From the NCBI RefSeq assembly GCF_004364125.1, contig NZ_SNZV01000005.1, forward strand, positions 418,185 to 482,184: 64,000 bases of DNA. Reading direction: 5' to 3'. This document shows, in pieces, positions 9,143 through 18,691 of this stretch. How positions within the stretch are numbered: position 1 is the stretch's first letter; every line of letters begins with the position of its first letter. Made by a program: the position numbers and the translations under genes. The DNA is from Sphingobacterium paludis (GTDB taxonomy: Bacteria; Bacteroidota; Bacteroidia; Sphingobacteriales; Sphingobacteriaceae). Below the pieces are notes generated by a model. The model ran no database searches, was not told the origin of the DNA, and worked only from the letters and a program-made list of their open reading frames with translations.

Positions 9143-9286
9143 CGTGAGCTGGATAGCGATACAAAGACAACATTACTTGGTACTGGATGGGCTGCGTGGC
9201 TTAGTGCTTACAACAGCGAAACTGAAGAAGCCGTGTCATTTGATCGCCTACCGTACGAAGCATTTGTTTTGCGAAATACATACTAA
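9143..9286 (+). pseudogene. Possible C-terminal remnant of a glycoside-hydrolase-like protein
   Basis: A 47-codon open stretch directly after an in-frame stop. Its translation contains WAAWLSAYNSETEEAV and ends with LPYEAFVLRN. This resembles the C-terminal beta-sandwich ends of alpha-amylase or alpha-glucosidase type enzymes, where a 'LPPYEAxVLR' ending is common. No upstream catalytic domain is present. The call rests only on pattern resemblance. Confidence 0.25.
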
Positions 9287-9325
9287 AATATGGGGTGCAG
9301 CGTTTATATAGTATACGATTTAAAT

Positions 9326-9385
9326 TTCATAATAAGTTCATAATTAGTTTGATAAATCCTGTAGTCCCAGCTACAGGATTTTTTA
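9326..9385 (+). terminator. Terminator hairpin with conserved upstream box (candidate small RNA 3' end)
   Basis: The stem AAATCCTGTAG / CTACAGGATTT is followed by TTTT. The preceding TTCATAATAAGTTCATAATT resembles the sequence before the hairpins at 5843 and 9687. No gene ends directly before it, which favours a small non-coding transcript. Confidence 0.6.
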
Positions 9386-9386
9386 T

Positions 9387-9655
9387 CACGATACGTGCAA
9401 CATTTGGGTGAGCAAAACGTTAATAAGGTATGGAGATCATAGATTTAGTGTAGCTCAAGATGTAGAGTATAATCGGTGATCAAATAAAAGCCCGGCGAAT
9501 ACGCGCCGGGCTTTTGCATTTGTCATGTGTAATTCATGTCTAATGCCGGCCAGCAATGGGCAGCGGCTGGAAAAACGCAATATGAAATGTTAAAAAATGT
9601 AAAGAGATGTATTTAGACATACTAGAACGATACGATCAGCGTTATAGTTGTATAA
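9387..9655. other. Intergenic region between candidate small RNAs
   Basis: The gap between the DUF4230 gene and the beta-lactamase gene is about 660 bases. It holds the possible remnant at 9143, two family hairpins (9326, 9656) and a third, unrelated hairpin at 9486-9515. No credible ORF was found here. Confidence 0.45.
9486..9515. terminator. GC-rich bidirectional terminator-like hairpin
   Basis: AAAAGCCCGGCG pairs with CGCCGGGCTTTT around AATACG. The flanking A and T runs make it suitable as a Rho-independent terminator in both directions. Confidence 0.7.
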
Positions 9656-9717
9656 TTTCATAATTTAGGTTAATAATTGGTTTGGTAAAATCCTGAAGTT
9701 CCCCACTTCAGGATTTT
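9656..9717. terminator. Bidirectional terminator with conserved upstream box
   Basis: AAAATCCTGAAGT pairs with ACTTCAGGATTTT around TCCCC. On the minus strand it lies immediately after the beta-lactamase stop codon (9719-9721). On the plus strand it is preceded by CATAATTTAGGTTAATAATT, the box shared with the hairpins at 9353, 5843 and 34149, so it may also end a plus-strand small RNA. Confidence 0.7.
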
Positions 9718-9718
9718 C

Positions 9719-10630
9719 TTATTTACGTTGATTCGTCGGCTGCACATAAAAATCATAGGTCATCCGCGCTATACGGGCAATGATCTCCTCGTTTACAGCC
9801 AACTCCTCTTTCGAGCGGCTCACAAACACAGAAATAAATAGAGGCTTGTTATCGGGAAGAAAAATTATACCGACGTCATGTGCAGCTTCCGTTATCCCCT
9901 CCTTGATTCCTGAATAGCCTGTTTTATGCGCTACAACCGTGTTTGCTGGCAAATCGCCTTTCAAGCGTTTCAGCCCAGTCTTTGTCCCTTTCATCACCGT
10001 CCATAAAAAGCTATGGCTTTCTGGAGACAATTCTTTTTTGTCATTGTAAAAATAGGTCTTTAGCAAGTTGTTGCATTCTTCCGCCGTGGTCCAGTTTTGG
10101 AATTGCGCCTCCCAGTTGCTCTGCATGGTTTTTTCATTGATTTTAATGGCTAAATTTTTCACGCCTTTCTCTTTGAAGAAAAGGTCGACCTGCTCGGGAC
10201 CGCCCAGCAGTTTTAAAATCACGTCACAGGCAACGTTATCGCTTTGCGCTACCATATACGTTAGTAGTGTGGATAACGGAATCGTTGCTCCTTGTGGATA
10301 GTCATCTCGCAGCGGACTCCAGATATTCGGTGTTAAATCTTCTTTCGAAACAGTAATGGGTTGATCCAGTTGGAAAGTCCCCTTATCAATTTCCGTGAGC
10401 ATGGCTACCGCGATGTGAAATTTAAAGACGCTTTGCATAGGCAGCTTTTCTTCTGCATGAATTTGTACGATATCCCCGTGATGTCCCTCTTGTATAGCTA
10501 CGGCAACAAAAGCCTTTTTGTCTTGAATAAAGGATGTGATCTGGTTTTCAAGACTTGTAGATTGACTATAGCCGGGCGACAGGGATAGGCTACTCAAAAT
10601 CAATAAAATCAAAAATTTACAAATGTTCAT
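9719..10630 (-). CDS. Class A beta-lactamase, Bacteroidota A2 type
   Basis: Periplasmic serine beta-lactamase that hydrolyses beta-lactam antibiotics. Residues 1-23 are a signal peptide ending GYSQ. Class A motifs are present: S67-V-F-K70, the SDN loop (AQSDNVACD) and KTG (AHKTGYSG). The segment SNWEAQFQNWTTAEECN is typical of the A2 branch (CfxA, PER, CepA relatives). The 303-residue length fits. The start ATG at 10630 gives a clean signal peptide; an upstream in-frame start would add ten residues. No regulator is adjacent, so this looks like an intrinsic chromosomal enzyme. Its spectrum cannot be predicted from sequence alone. Confidence 0.9.
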   Translation of the reverse strand: MNICKFLILLILSSLSLSPGYSQSTSLENQITSFIQDKKAFVAVAIQEGHHGDIVQIHAEEKLPMQSVFKFHIAVAMLTEIDKGTFQLDQPITVSKEDLTPNIWSPLRDDYPQGATIPLSTLLTYMVAQSDNVACDVILKLLGGPEQVDLFFKEKGVKNLAIKINEKTMQSNWEAQFQNWTTAEECNNLLKTYFYNDKKELSPESHSFLWTVMKGTKTGLKRLKGDLPANTVVAHKTGYSGIKEGITEAAHDVGIIFLPDNKPLFISVFVSRSKEELAVNEEIIARIARMTYDFYVQPTNQRK

Positions 10631-10837
10631 GTGCTGGGATTTTACAAGTCTAATATACACTTTTAGCAGGTTATGCCTGATTAAGATTTATTTCATTTTT
10701 TTCGCTACATGCAACAGTGCATAGGTTTAACCTTTCATCGTTGCAACGGGCTGTGCTGACAGGTTTGCTTTTTCCAACTCGGGTAGCTGCCTTAATGATA
10801 TTCTCCATGACTTGTAACAAAAGCTCGCGGATGCTAT

Positions 10838-13800
10838 CTATCTAAAATTGCGGCCTTTATGAAATACGCCAGGAGTTTGTGACTCTTCAGCCTGCTGTAA
10901 ATCCTGCAACCAATCATTCAGGTTATAGCATTGTTTGACCACCACATGGATAACTTTACCCTCTATTTGCACGACGCCATTTACCAGTAATAGTTTAGCT
11001 TGTAATATTTCGCGTCTATAGCGTTCAAATACTTTTCCCCACACCACGAGATTTGCAAAACCAACCTCATCTTCGATCGTGACAAATAAAACTCCTTTTG
11101 CTGTTCCAGGTCTTTGCCGCACGGTGATCAATCCGCAAACCCTGACGGGCATACCATTTTTTACTTTCGACAGTTTATCTGTAGGCACCACATGTTTTTT
11201 GTCCAGTTTAGTCCGTAAAAAACTGACAGGGTGCGCTTTCACCGAAAGTCCCGTGGTTGCGTAATCCTGAACAACATGCTCACTGGCTGTCATCAAAGGC
11301 AGTTCCATTTGCATTTCTAGGGCACTGGCAGAGGGCTGTTCTTTAAACATCTGGATCGGCCTATCTCCCAGTGCAGCAACCTGCCATAATGCTTGCCTGC
11401 GATCAAAACCTAAGGAGCGAAATGCATCCGCGTCAGCAAGCTTTTCAAGCAGGGATAAAGAAACGATGTCTGCCAGATCCTCAATTCTTGTATACGGTGC
11501 TTTCCGATGCGCAATCATTTGCGCTATCTCCATTTCATTAACGCCTTTGATCTGACGAAAGCCTAAGCGGAGTTTATGGAACTTTTCTCCAAAATTACCT
11601 TCTAACGTATTGTCCCATTGCGAGAAATTAATATCCGTTGCGTTGACTTGCACGCCATGCTTCTGGGCATCGATCACTATTTGGGCGGGATGGTAAAAGC
11701 CCATGGGCTGGCTATTGAGCAAAGCGGCAGCAAACACATCCGGATAGTAACATTTAATATAGCAGGAAACGTAAACCAATAATGCAAATGAAGCGGCATG
11801 ACTTTCTGGAAATCCGTAACTTCCAAACCCTTCGAGCTGCCTAAACACCCGTTGGGCAAATTCTTCGGCGTAGCCTTTTTCAAGCATACCTTTTATCATC
11901 TTTTCGCGGAAAAGGCGCACCTCGCCTTTCGACTTGAATGTGGCCATACTACGTCGTAAACCATCAGCTTCGGCTGGCGTAAAGCCTGCAGCAACAATGG
12001 CGATTTCCATCGCCTGCTCCTGAAATAAAGGAACTCCTTTTGTACGCCTTAAAATATCTCTTATTTCTTCCGAAGGATAATCTTCAGGTTCTTCACCATT
12101 TCGTCGCCGTAAATAGGGATGAACCATATCGCCTTGTATGGGCCCGGGGCGAACGATGGCTACTTCGATAACCAGATCGTAAAATTCTCTAGGTCTTAAG
12201 CGGGGCAGCATAGACATTTGCGCTCTACTTTCAATCTGAAAGACACCCAAGGTATCTGCTTCACAGATCATATCATAAACCCGTGAATCGTCCTGCGGAA
12301 TGTTGGCTAAGGTCAACTCTTTTCCATAGTGTTTCTTGACCAGATCAAATGCTTTACGGATACAGGTCAACATACCCAACCCCAACACATCGACTTTTAA
12401 AAAGCCTAGGGCTTCCAAATCATCTTTATTCCACTCGATATTCGTGCGGTTTTCCATACGGGCATTGATGACCGGGCACAGCTCATGCATCTTTCCCTGC
12501 GTAATGACAAATCCTCCGGTGTGTTGCCCCAGCTGTCTTGGAAAGCCCAGCAGCTGCTCGCTCAGCTCAATTATTTTTCTAAAATGAGCATCCTCTGTGC
12601 TAAAACCATGTTCGGCAAATCGCGCTGCATCTATTTCACTATCCCAATGGGAACTAATCGTTTGAGACAGTCTACTTAAAGCGTCCATAGATAAGCCCAT
12701 AGCTTTCCCTACATCCCGAAGTGCCCCCTTTGGCCTTTCCTGGGTCACAGTAGCGACAATAGCTGCACGTTCGCGTCCATATTTTTCATAAATATATTGA
12801 ATCACTTCTTCCCGCCGCTCGTGTTCAAAATCTACATCAATATCAGGTGGTTCATCCCGAGCATCAGACATAAAACGCGCAAACAATAACTTAATCTTGG
12901 TTGGATCAACCGATGTTATACCCAAGCAATAGCACACAATGGAATTTGCTGCTGAACCCCGACCCTGGCAGAGTATGCCGCGATCACGTGCGAACTTGAC
13001 ATAATCATACACGGTCAGGAAATAAGAAGGATAATTTTTGCGTTGGATAAAATCAAGTTCCATTTGAATCTGTGGGCGGTATTTGATGAAATTTTCAGGA
13101 CTTAATTTTTCCCCAGCCCCTTCCCACACCAGCATTTCCAATTCTTCCTGGGGTGTGCGCCCATCGCTGGTCAATTCTTCCGGGTATTGATAGGTCAATT
13201 CATCCAAAGAAAACCGACAGGCCTCGGCCAGCTTCACTGTATTCTCCAATGCTTCCGGATAATTCCGAAATAGGCGTTCCATTTCTTCGCCCGGCTTTAG
13301 GTAGCGCTCTGCATTGGCATGCAATCGATACCCAGCCGTATGGATGGTACATTTCTCGCGGATGCAAGTGAGCACGTCACAAAGCTCTCGTCTATCCGGT
13401 TCGTGATAATGAACTTCACCCACTACAACGAGGGGCAAGCTCAGCTCCATGGCCTGCTCATGCAATCGGAAAAGCCGTTTTTGATCATCGCCGGAATACA
13501 ACCGGGATATACCGATATAAAATTGATTTTTAAGTCTTTCAGCATACCAATATAAATCATCAGTATAGTTATTTTCTAATTTGAAAGATTCCGTTAGCTG
13601 AGCTGGAGGTACGAGTATAAAGAGTAGATCTTCCTTCAAGGCGAGCACATCTGCTTTGTAGAGGTGGCACTTGCCTTTTTCGGCACGCTGGTTTCCGACG
13701 GACAATAGTGCACACAGCTGTGCATAGCCATTTCTGTTCCTGGGATAGGCCAACAGACTCACACCATCCAACAAATCAAGGCGACAGCCAACAACCAAGC

Positions 13801-13978
13801 GTAAGCCGTGCTTCTTTGCAGCGACGTGAGCGCGTACAATACCTGCTAGGGTATTCCGATCTGTTACACCCAAAGCTTGGTAGTGCAGGTCATGGGCTTT
13901 CTGCATCAGTTCATCCGGATGAGAAGCGCCGCGCAGAAAACTAAAATTAGTCGAGACGTTCAGTTCAATATATCCCAT
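10838..13978 (-). CDS. dnaE2: Error-prone DNA polymerase DnaE2 (mutasome subunit)
   Basis: C-family DNA polymerase for translesion synthesis and damage-induced mutagenesis. The order is an N-terminal PHP domain (starting YIELNVSTNFSFLRGASHP), a polymerase core with the catalytic PPDIDVDF motif near residue 380, helix-hairpin-helix sequence and a C-terminal OB fold (GMPVRVCGLITVRQRPGTAKG). At 1046 residues it is shorter than replicative DnaE, as expected for DnaE2. It is the last gene of an imuA-imuB-dnaE2 operon, separated from imuB by six bases. A replicative-type dnaE is also present at the window's left edge, so this is a second, accessory copy. Confidence 0.95.
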   Translation of the reverse strand: MGYIELNVSTNFSFLRGASHPDELMQKAHDLHYQALGVTDRNTLAGIVRAHVAAKKHGLRLVVGCRLDLLDGVSLLAYPRNRNGYAQLCALLSVGNQRAEKGKCHLYKADVLALKEDLLFILVPPAQLTESFKLENNYTDDLYWYAERLKNQFYIGISRLYSGDDQKRLFRLHEQAMELSLPLVVVGEVHYHEPDRRELCDVLTCIREKCTIHTAGYRLHANAERYLKPGEEMERLFRNYPEALENTVKLAEACRFSLDELTYQYPEELTSDGRTPQEELEMLVWEGAGEKLSPENFIKYRPQIQMELDFIQRKNYPSYFLTVYDYVKFARDRGILCQGRGSAANSIVCYCLGITSVDPTKIKLLFARFMSDARDEPPDIDVDFEHERREEVIQYIYEKYGRERAAIVATVTQERPKGALRDVGKAMGLSMDALSRLSQTISSHWDSEIDAARFAEHGFSTEDAHFRKIIELSEQLLGFPRQLGQHTGGFVITQGKMHELCPVINARMENRTNIEWNKDDLEALGFLKVDVLGLGMLTCIRKAFDLVKKHYGKELTLANIPQDDSRVYDMICEADTLGVFQIESRAQMSMLPRLRPREFYDLVIEVAIVRPGPIQGDMVHPYLRRRNGEEPEDYPSEEIRDILRRTKGVPLFQEQAMEIAIVAAGFTPAEADGLRRSMATFKSKGEVRLFREKMIKGMLEKGYAEEFAQRVFRQLEGFGSYGFPESHAASFALLVYVSCYIKCYYPDVFAAALLNSQPMGFYHPAQIVIDAQKHGVQVNATDINFSQWDNTLEGNFGEKFHKLRLGFRQIKGVNEMEIAQMIAHRKAPYTRIEDLADIVSLSLLEKLADADAFRSLGFDRRQALWQVAALGDRPIQMFKEQPSASALEMQMELPLMTASEHVVQDYATTGLSVKAHPVSFLRTKLDKKHVVPTDKLSKVKNGMPVRVCGLITVRQRPGTAKGVLFVTIEDEVGFANLVVWGKVFERYRREILQAKLLLVNGVVQIEGKVIHVVVKQCYNLNDWLQDLQQAEESQTPGVFHKGRNFR

Positions 13979-13984
13979 TATTTC

Positions 13985-15487
13985 CTAAGCAAAAAAACCA
14001 TGTAAATACCATTCCGATGTTCGATCACCACGATAGTGGCCCAGCCTAAACAACCAATACCGGCTTCCACGTTCATCTTCCACATAGTAATAATCGCGGT
14101 GTTCGCCATTTTCTAACCACCATTCGCGTTCTATGCGTTCAGGACCATCTGCTTTTTTTATATGGTGCACTTTGCTGGCATACCTAAAAAGCATAGGCGG
14201 ATAATCTGGGATGGGTGCTGTAACTTCTATTCGCTGCGGGGGATGTAACAGACGCGTGGGCCGCGGTTTATCGAGGGGCCAGGCTATGCTGGGTTTTTCA
14301 GCGAAGGAATCTGCCGCTTTGATAGCGCGTTCAGGCCAATGGTGCTGATCGGGCACATACCGGTTGATAAGGCAGTTACGATCTCTACCTTTAATTCGAT
14401 CCAGCAGTTCGATCACAGCTGTGTTGGATCCGGCCAACCCATCTCGCCATAACGTTTCCTGCGATGAAGCTGCCTCATCAACCACAAGGGCTTCCAATAA
14501 AAACAACTCTATTCCCAAGGCAGGTTCTATATGCACAATTTTTTGATTGAATAAGCTACATAGGTGCGGAACATGAGCGGAAGGTCTGTTGGTGCCAATC
14601 TCTACAAAGACCTTTTTTCCGTCAATACGGTAACAGGTCAATTTGGCCTTTCGCAAACCTCTACCTTCGCTAGCGAGACGTTTGCATAAGGTTTCCAGTA
14701 AGGTATGAATAGCCACCTCAATACCCTTCTCGGTTCGGATGGGTTCTAGGCAAGGCAATTGTTCGGCATAAGGCACAATACCTTGTAGGGGCTCTATATA
14801 CTCTTCTTTGGTTCCCATAAACTGCGCTAGACGTAGCAAAAGCGCTGCTGAAAACCTTCTTTTTAAGAGTGCGGTTGAAACGGCAGCTACGCTTCCCAGC
14901 GTGCGAAAACCCAGTTTATACAAGCGAGCTACATCATCAAATTCCAGCCTTAGGGCTTCCACAGGAAGTGCTGAAAGCATGGGCAATTGGGTATCGACCG
15001 GCACGACCGTTTTATGAGCACGGTATCGCGATGCCGCCCAAGCCGCCCCAATCGTATCGGCGCTGCTTATGCACGTTTGGTAGCCCTTTTCGCTTAATTG
15101 CGTAGCAATGGTACCGATGTAGAGTTCTTCACTGCCCCATAAGTGCGTACAGCCGCTGCTATCCAACACGACACCGCCCCGCCCGTCCAACGCTACAGTA
15201 GGGGTAAACTTCAATAACCATATTCCAATAGCTTTCAGCAGCTTATCACTTCGCATATCTTTATCATTCACGACATGTAGCGTGGGTAATGCGGCTTTTG
15301 CATCCGCCAGAACCATCTGTGGAGCAACACCCATTTTTTCTGCTATTGGACTCACTGCTGTGATAACCATACGCCCTTTCTCCGGCAGCACAAATACAAT
15401 AGGCTGATCAGCATACGTTTTGTTTTTGCGCATATACCAATCTGCTAGCAGGTATGGAAACCAGATGGCTACATAACGCTTTTGCAT
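13985..15487 (-). CDS. imuB: ImuB, catalytically inactive Y-family polymerase-like mutasome protein
   Basis: The 500-residue protein has the Y-family fold but lacks the catalytic acids: where active enzymes have a D-x-D near the start it reads VAIWFPYLLADW, and the second acidic motif is replaced by LDSSGCTHLWG. This matches ImuB, which bridges ImuA, DnaE2 and the beta clamp rather than synthesising DNA. The C-terminal region with DYYYVEDERGSRYWLFRLG is typical of ImuB. It lies two bases after imuA and six before dnaE2, consistent with a single transcript under DNA-damage control. Confidence 0.9.
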   Translation of the reverse strand: MQKRYVAIWFPYLLADWYMRKNKTYADQPIVFVLPEKGRMVITAVSPIAEKMGVAPQMVLADAKAALPTLHVVNDKDMRSDKLLKAIGIWLLKFTPTVALDGRGGVVLDSSGCTHLWGSEELYIGTIATQLSEKGYQTCISSADTIGAAWAASRYRAHKTVVPVDTQLPMLSALPVEALRLEFDDVARLYKLGFRTLGSVAAVSTALLKRRFSAALLLRLAQFMGTKEEYIEPLQGIVPYAEQLPCLEPIRTEKGIEVAIHTLLETLCKRLASEGRGLRKAKLTCYRIDGKKVFVEIGTNRPSAHVPHLCSLFNQKIVHIEPALGIELFLLEALVVDEAASSQETLWRDGLAGSNTAVIELLDRIKGRDRNCLINRYVPDQHHWPERAIKAADSFAEKPSIAWPLDKPRPTRLLHPPQRIEVTAPIPDYPPMLFRYASKVHHIKKADGPERIEREWWLENGEHRDYYYVEDERGSRYWLFRLGHYRGDRTSEWYLHGFFA

Positions 15488-15489
15488 AC

Positions 15490-16230
15490 TTATCCCACTT
15501 TTAAATCCACTACGCGTTGCTGTTCTACGCTTACCTCTTTATGGGCAAGCGTAAACTGCCCACGTTGCCAACCCACTTCCCAAGAGCCTGGATTGCCATT
15601 CCGTACTTTCAGGAGATCAACAGACCATAAAGGGAAACCGACACCTGGCAGTCCATCTACTACCGTGCTGGGCAATGATCGCACCTGCCAGCGCGCAGCG
15701 CAAGCGGTCGCCATATGCTGCCGGACAGCGGTACGCAAGAGTAAACCCGTCACTTTACTTTTTTCAACGGCCAATTGTAATCGACGGGACTGGATAAAAT
15801 CCAAATCTTGGATCTCAGCCACGACAACTTGAATATCGGCACACTTCAAAGATTCTTCCAGCGCCCATAAGATATCTTTTTCACGCTGCATACGAATAAA
15901 AATGACCTGTTCTGGGGCAACACCAAACGTCTTTAGCGCTGGTGCATATAATTGTTGTGTACTCCCGATCCAAATACAGACCCCTCCCTGCTGCAGTAGC
16001 GTAGCAAGGAGTCCGCCTATGAATCCACTGGTAGCCGCTTCATCTTCCTGCTTATCTGCTATAAACTCGTGAATACAGCTTAACGGAAATGTTTGTCCGG
16101 GGAAAGCATGTTCCAATAATCCCAGTCCAAGCGATTTGGAAGTTTCATCTTTTTCTTTGTAACCTTGCCAAGCCAAAATCTGCCGCTGTAAGCGGGCGAC
16201 CTCGGTCCGTTGGGTTGTATGGGCTTGCAT
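15490..16230 (-). CDS. imuA: ImuA, RecA-like mutasome protein
   Basis: A 246-residue RecA/SulA-type protein of the ImuA family, first gene of the mutasome operon. The LLEHAFPGQTFPLSCIHEF region and the GFIGGLLATLLQQGGVCIWIG stretch correspond to the degenerate RecA core of this family, which lacks a good Walker A. The start is the ATG at 16230, preceded by a strong Shine-Dalgarno AGGAGG eight bases upstream; a GTG at 16254 is less likely. The promoter contains a 17-bp perfect palindrome (16263-16279), so repression by a LexA-like regulator is plausible. Confidence 0.85.
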   Translation of the reverse strand: MQAHTTQRTEVARLQRQILAWQGYKEKDETSKSLGLGLLEHAFPGQTFPLSCIHEFIADKQEDEAATSGFIGGLLATLLQQGGVCIWIGSTQQLYAPALKTFGVAPEQVIFIRMQREKDILWALEESLKCADIQVVVAEIQDLDFIQSRRLQLAVEKSKVTGLLLRTAVRQHMATACAARWQVRSLPSTVVDGLPGVGFPLWSVDLLKVRNGNPGSWEVGWQRGQFTLAHKEVSVEQQRVVDLKVG

Positions 16231-16253
16231 AATAATTTCCTCCTTTCTACACA

Positions 16254-16279
16254 CAAAAGTAATACTAAATTTTTTAGTA
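16254..16279 (-). promoter_or_regulatory. imuA promoter with embedded operator-like palindrome
   Basis: On the minus strand, 16254-16261 reads TACTTTTG, an exact TAnnTTTG -7 box, 24 bases before the imuA ATG. Immediately upstream, 16263-16279 is the perfect palindrome TACTAAA-ttt-TTTAGTA. It fills the space between the -7 and -33 regions, the position expected for a repressor operator. The sulfatase gene runs in the opposite direction 50 bases away. Confidence 0.6.
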
Positions 16280-16329
16280 AATCATGTTTAAAGGTTTTTT
16301 CTTACTTTTAAGTGTTTAAACCTCTCGCT

Positions 16330-17919
16330 ATGCACTATATACGCTTTTTATACCTGGTTTCTATGCTAAGTTGTGGGTCAGGGTTTTTGGGAAACGCACA
16401 ACAAAAAAATCCAAAACCTAATATTGTATACATCATGAGTGATGACCATGCTTACCAAGCCATCAGCGCCTATGGTCATGGTTTAAATCAAACACCTCAT
16501 ATCGATCGATTAGCACAAGAGGGCCTTAAGTTTACCCGCGCTACCGTAACGAATTCACTTTGTGCACCAAGCCGGGCTGTTTTGCTGACTGGAAAACACA
16601 GCTTTGTGAATGGTAAAATCGATAACATGGCAAAATTTGATTGGAACCAGGATAATTTTGCGAAGATGCTTCAAAAGCATGGTTATCAAACGGCACTGAT
16701 CGGCAAAATTCATATGGATGGATTACCACAAGGCTTTGATCATTCTGCTGTTTTGATAGACCAAGGGGAATATTACAACCCAAACTTTGTTATCAACGGC
16801 CATAAACAACAGCTCACGGGCTATGTGACAGACTTGACAACCGATATGGTCATAGACTGGATTGATAAGCGCGATTCGGAAAAGCCGTTTTGTGTGCTCT
16901 ATCACCAGAAAGCTCCACATCGGGAATGGCTGCCTGCCCTAAGGCATATTCAATCCTATACCGCAACCACCTATCCGGAACCTGCCACCTTGTTTGACGA
17001 TTTTCAAGGCCGCGGCACTGCGGCTAAATCTGCTGAAATGAATATCCTCAACCATATGAATTGGGCTGGTGATAGTAAGGTGCCGCCACCCCTAATGGAT
17101 GAACTCGGACTCAAAGAGTATATGAAATGGGACAAAGCTGCTTATACGAACAACCTGGGCAGAATGACTGAAGAAGAACGAAAGTCATGGGATGCCGTAT
17201 ACAACCCTATCATGGAAACATTCAAGGCCCAGTATCCTAACATGACTAGTCGGGAGCTTTTGCAATGGCGCTACCAGCGGTATATGCAGGATTACATGGG
17301 TACTGTGGCAGCTGTCGATGAAGGGGTTGGCAAGCTACTGGATTATCTAAAGGCTAACGGACTGGAGGAGAATACTATTGTCATCTACACCTCTGATCAA
17401 GGTTTCTATTTGGGTGAGCATGGCTGGTTTGATAAGCGCTTTATGTATGAAGAGTCTCTGCGCACTCCCCTGCTGATCCGCTATCCAAAAGAAATTCCCG
17501 CTGGAAAAACATCAAATGCATTGGTGCAGAACCTCGATTTTGCTCCCACACTGTTGGATTTTGCGGGTGTTGAGATCCCGGCAGACATACAAGGTGAATC
17601 ATTCCGCACGCTCGCTGCTGGAAAAGACAGTTTATGGAGAGACGCCGTTTATTATACTTACTATGAATATCCTAGTATTCATATGGTGAAAAGGCACTAT
17701 GGCATCCGTACCGATCGTTATAAGCTTATCCATTTTTATTATGATGTGGATGAATGGGAACTGTATGATCTGGAAAAGGATCCAAACGAACTTAGCAATG
17801 TTTATGAGGATCCGGATTATGCAGCCATCAAAAAGCACATGACCAAAAAACTTCAGGATGTTCGTAAAAAATATAAGGACTCGGGGCAAAATGATGCGCG
17901 TTATATCCCTGTAGAATAG
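16330..17919 (+). CDS. Secreted S1 family sulfatase
   Basis: Formylglycine-dependent sulfatase expected to remove sulfate esters from glycans. A signal peptide covers about residues 1-24 (cleavage near LGNAQQ). The metal-binding YIMSDDHAY motif follows, then the signature LCAPSRAVLLTGK with C78 as the residue converted to formylglycine, and late metal-site motif TSDQGFYLGEHGW. The 529-residue length is usual. The start ATG at 16330 leads straight into the signal peptide; a GTG at 16312 is less likely. Maturation needs a formylglycine-generating or radical-SAM enzyme, which is not in this window. The substrate is not evident; the downstream kinase and CBM9-like genes are on the opposite strand. 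Confidence 0.9.
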   Translation: MHYIRFLYLVSMLSCGSGFLGNAQQKNPKPNIVYIMSDDHAYQAISAYGHGLNQTPHIDRLAQEGLKFTRATVTNSLCAPSRAVLLTGKHSFVNGKIDNMAKFDWNQDNFAKMLQKHGYQTALIGKIHMDGLPQGFDHSAVLIDQGEYYNPNFVINGHKQQLTGYVTDLTTDMVIDWIDKRDSEKPFCVLYHQKAPHREWLPALRHIQSYTATTYPEPATLFDDFQGRGTAAKSAEMNILNHMNWAGDSKVPPPLMDELGLKEYMKWDKAAYTNNLGRMTEEERKSWDAVYNPIMETFKAQYPNMTSRELLQWRYQRYMQDYMGTVAAVDEGVGKLLDYLKANGLEENTIVIYTSDQGFYLGEHGWFDKRFMYEESLRTPLLIRYPKEIPAGKTSNALVQNLDFAPTLLDFAGVEIPADIQGESFRTLAAGKDSLWRDAVYYTYYEYPSIHMVKRHYGIRTDRYKLIHFYYDVDEWELYDLEKDPNELSNVYEDPDYAAIKKHMTKKLQDVRKKYKDSGQNDARYIPVE

Positions 17920-18037
17920 CAATTTATATATTCGACATTAATTTTAAGTTGATATACTTATTGACGAGCTATGAAAAACGGATCTGTACATAGCGCGTTG
18001 ACATGCAAGGTTGGGGTTTCTGCTTTCAAGATCTTTT

Positions 18038-18679
18038 CTACAGAAATTCGAGCTCACCAAAAAATTCGGGCAAATGAAAATTAGGCTTCGGCCAACTAAT
18101 GGGCGCCCAGGACATGAAATGGGGTTCGGGTAATGCATCGCCGCATTTATAGAAATTAGCGTGCGCAGAAAGACCCGCCAAAGAGCGAATAGGACTTTTT
18201 GCAAAAACGGCTATGGGAATGTAGAGTATAATGTTCCATTGTTTCCTGCCCTGATAGCTAAGGATGGAGGTCGTTGTTGCTACTTGCATAATCGTATCGG
18301 CATTCAGGCGGGTTCTTTCTGCTTTGATTTGGGTACCGTAGCCAATTAATCCCGTGCCCACAACATTAAATTCTAAATTGTAGTAATGTTTTTTTTGGTC
18401 GAAAGAGATAAAAAACTCGACACAACTATCTTCCCAAACCGATTCATTTGGACGCACATACTGCCCCTTAATAAAATCCTCTTTAACGGCGTAATGCAGG
18501 ATAATAGCCGATCCATTATGTGCAATCTGAAAGTCTACGAATGGCTTGTATGGATATTCCCCTTTCCAATTGTGTCGATCTACGGCATGCCAAGTTAACC
18601 CTTCCATTTTACCAGCCATGTGGGCATAATTTAAATTTTCGGCGTCTATATCGAGGTGCTCTACTATCAATTTACTCAT
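18038..18679 (-). CDS. Carbohydrate-binding family 9-like protein
   Basis: A 213-residue protein resembling the CBM9-like/DOMON-type beta-sandwich proteins found in many Bacteroidota. Diagnostic stretches are ESVWEDSCVEFFISFD and YYNLEFNVVGTGLIGYG. There is no signal peptide, so it appears cytoplasmic, unlike secreted CBM9 modules. It lies 12 bases after the kinase-like gene on the same strand and is probably cotranscribed with it, which suggests a shared role in handling sugars. No catalytic role can be assigned. Confidence 0.75.
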   Translation of the reverse strand: MSKLIVEHLDIDAENLNYAHMAGKMEGLTWHAVDRHNWKGEYPYKPFVDFQIAHNGSAIILHYAVKEDFIKGQYVRPNESVWEDSCVEFFISFDQKKHYYNLEFNVVGTGLIGYGTQIKAERTRLNADTIMQVATTTSILSYQGRKQWNIILYIPIAVFAKSPIRSLAGLSAHANFYKCGDALPEPHFMSWAPISWPKPNFHLPEFFGELEFL

Positions 18680-18691
18680 TACATTTTCTTT

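Noticed and set aside
9108..9311. 67-codon plus-strand open frame
   Set aside because: No ribosome binding site or recognisable domain; an overlapping frame (9143-9286) looks more protein-like, though only as a remnant.
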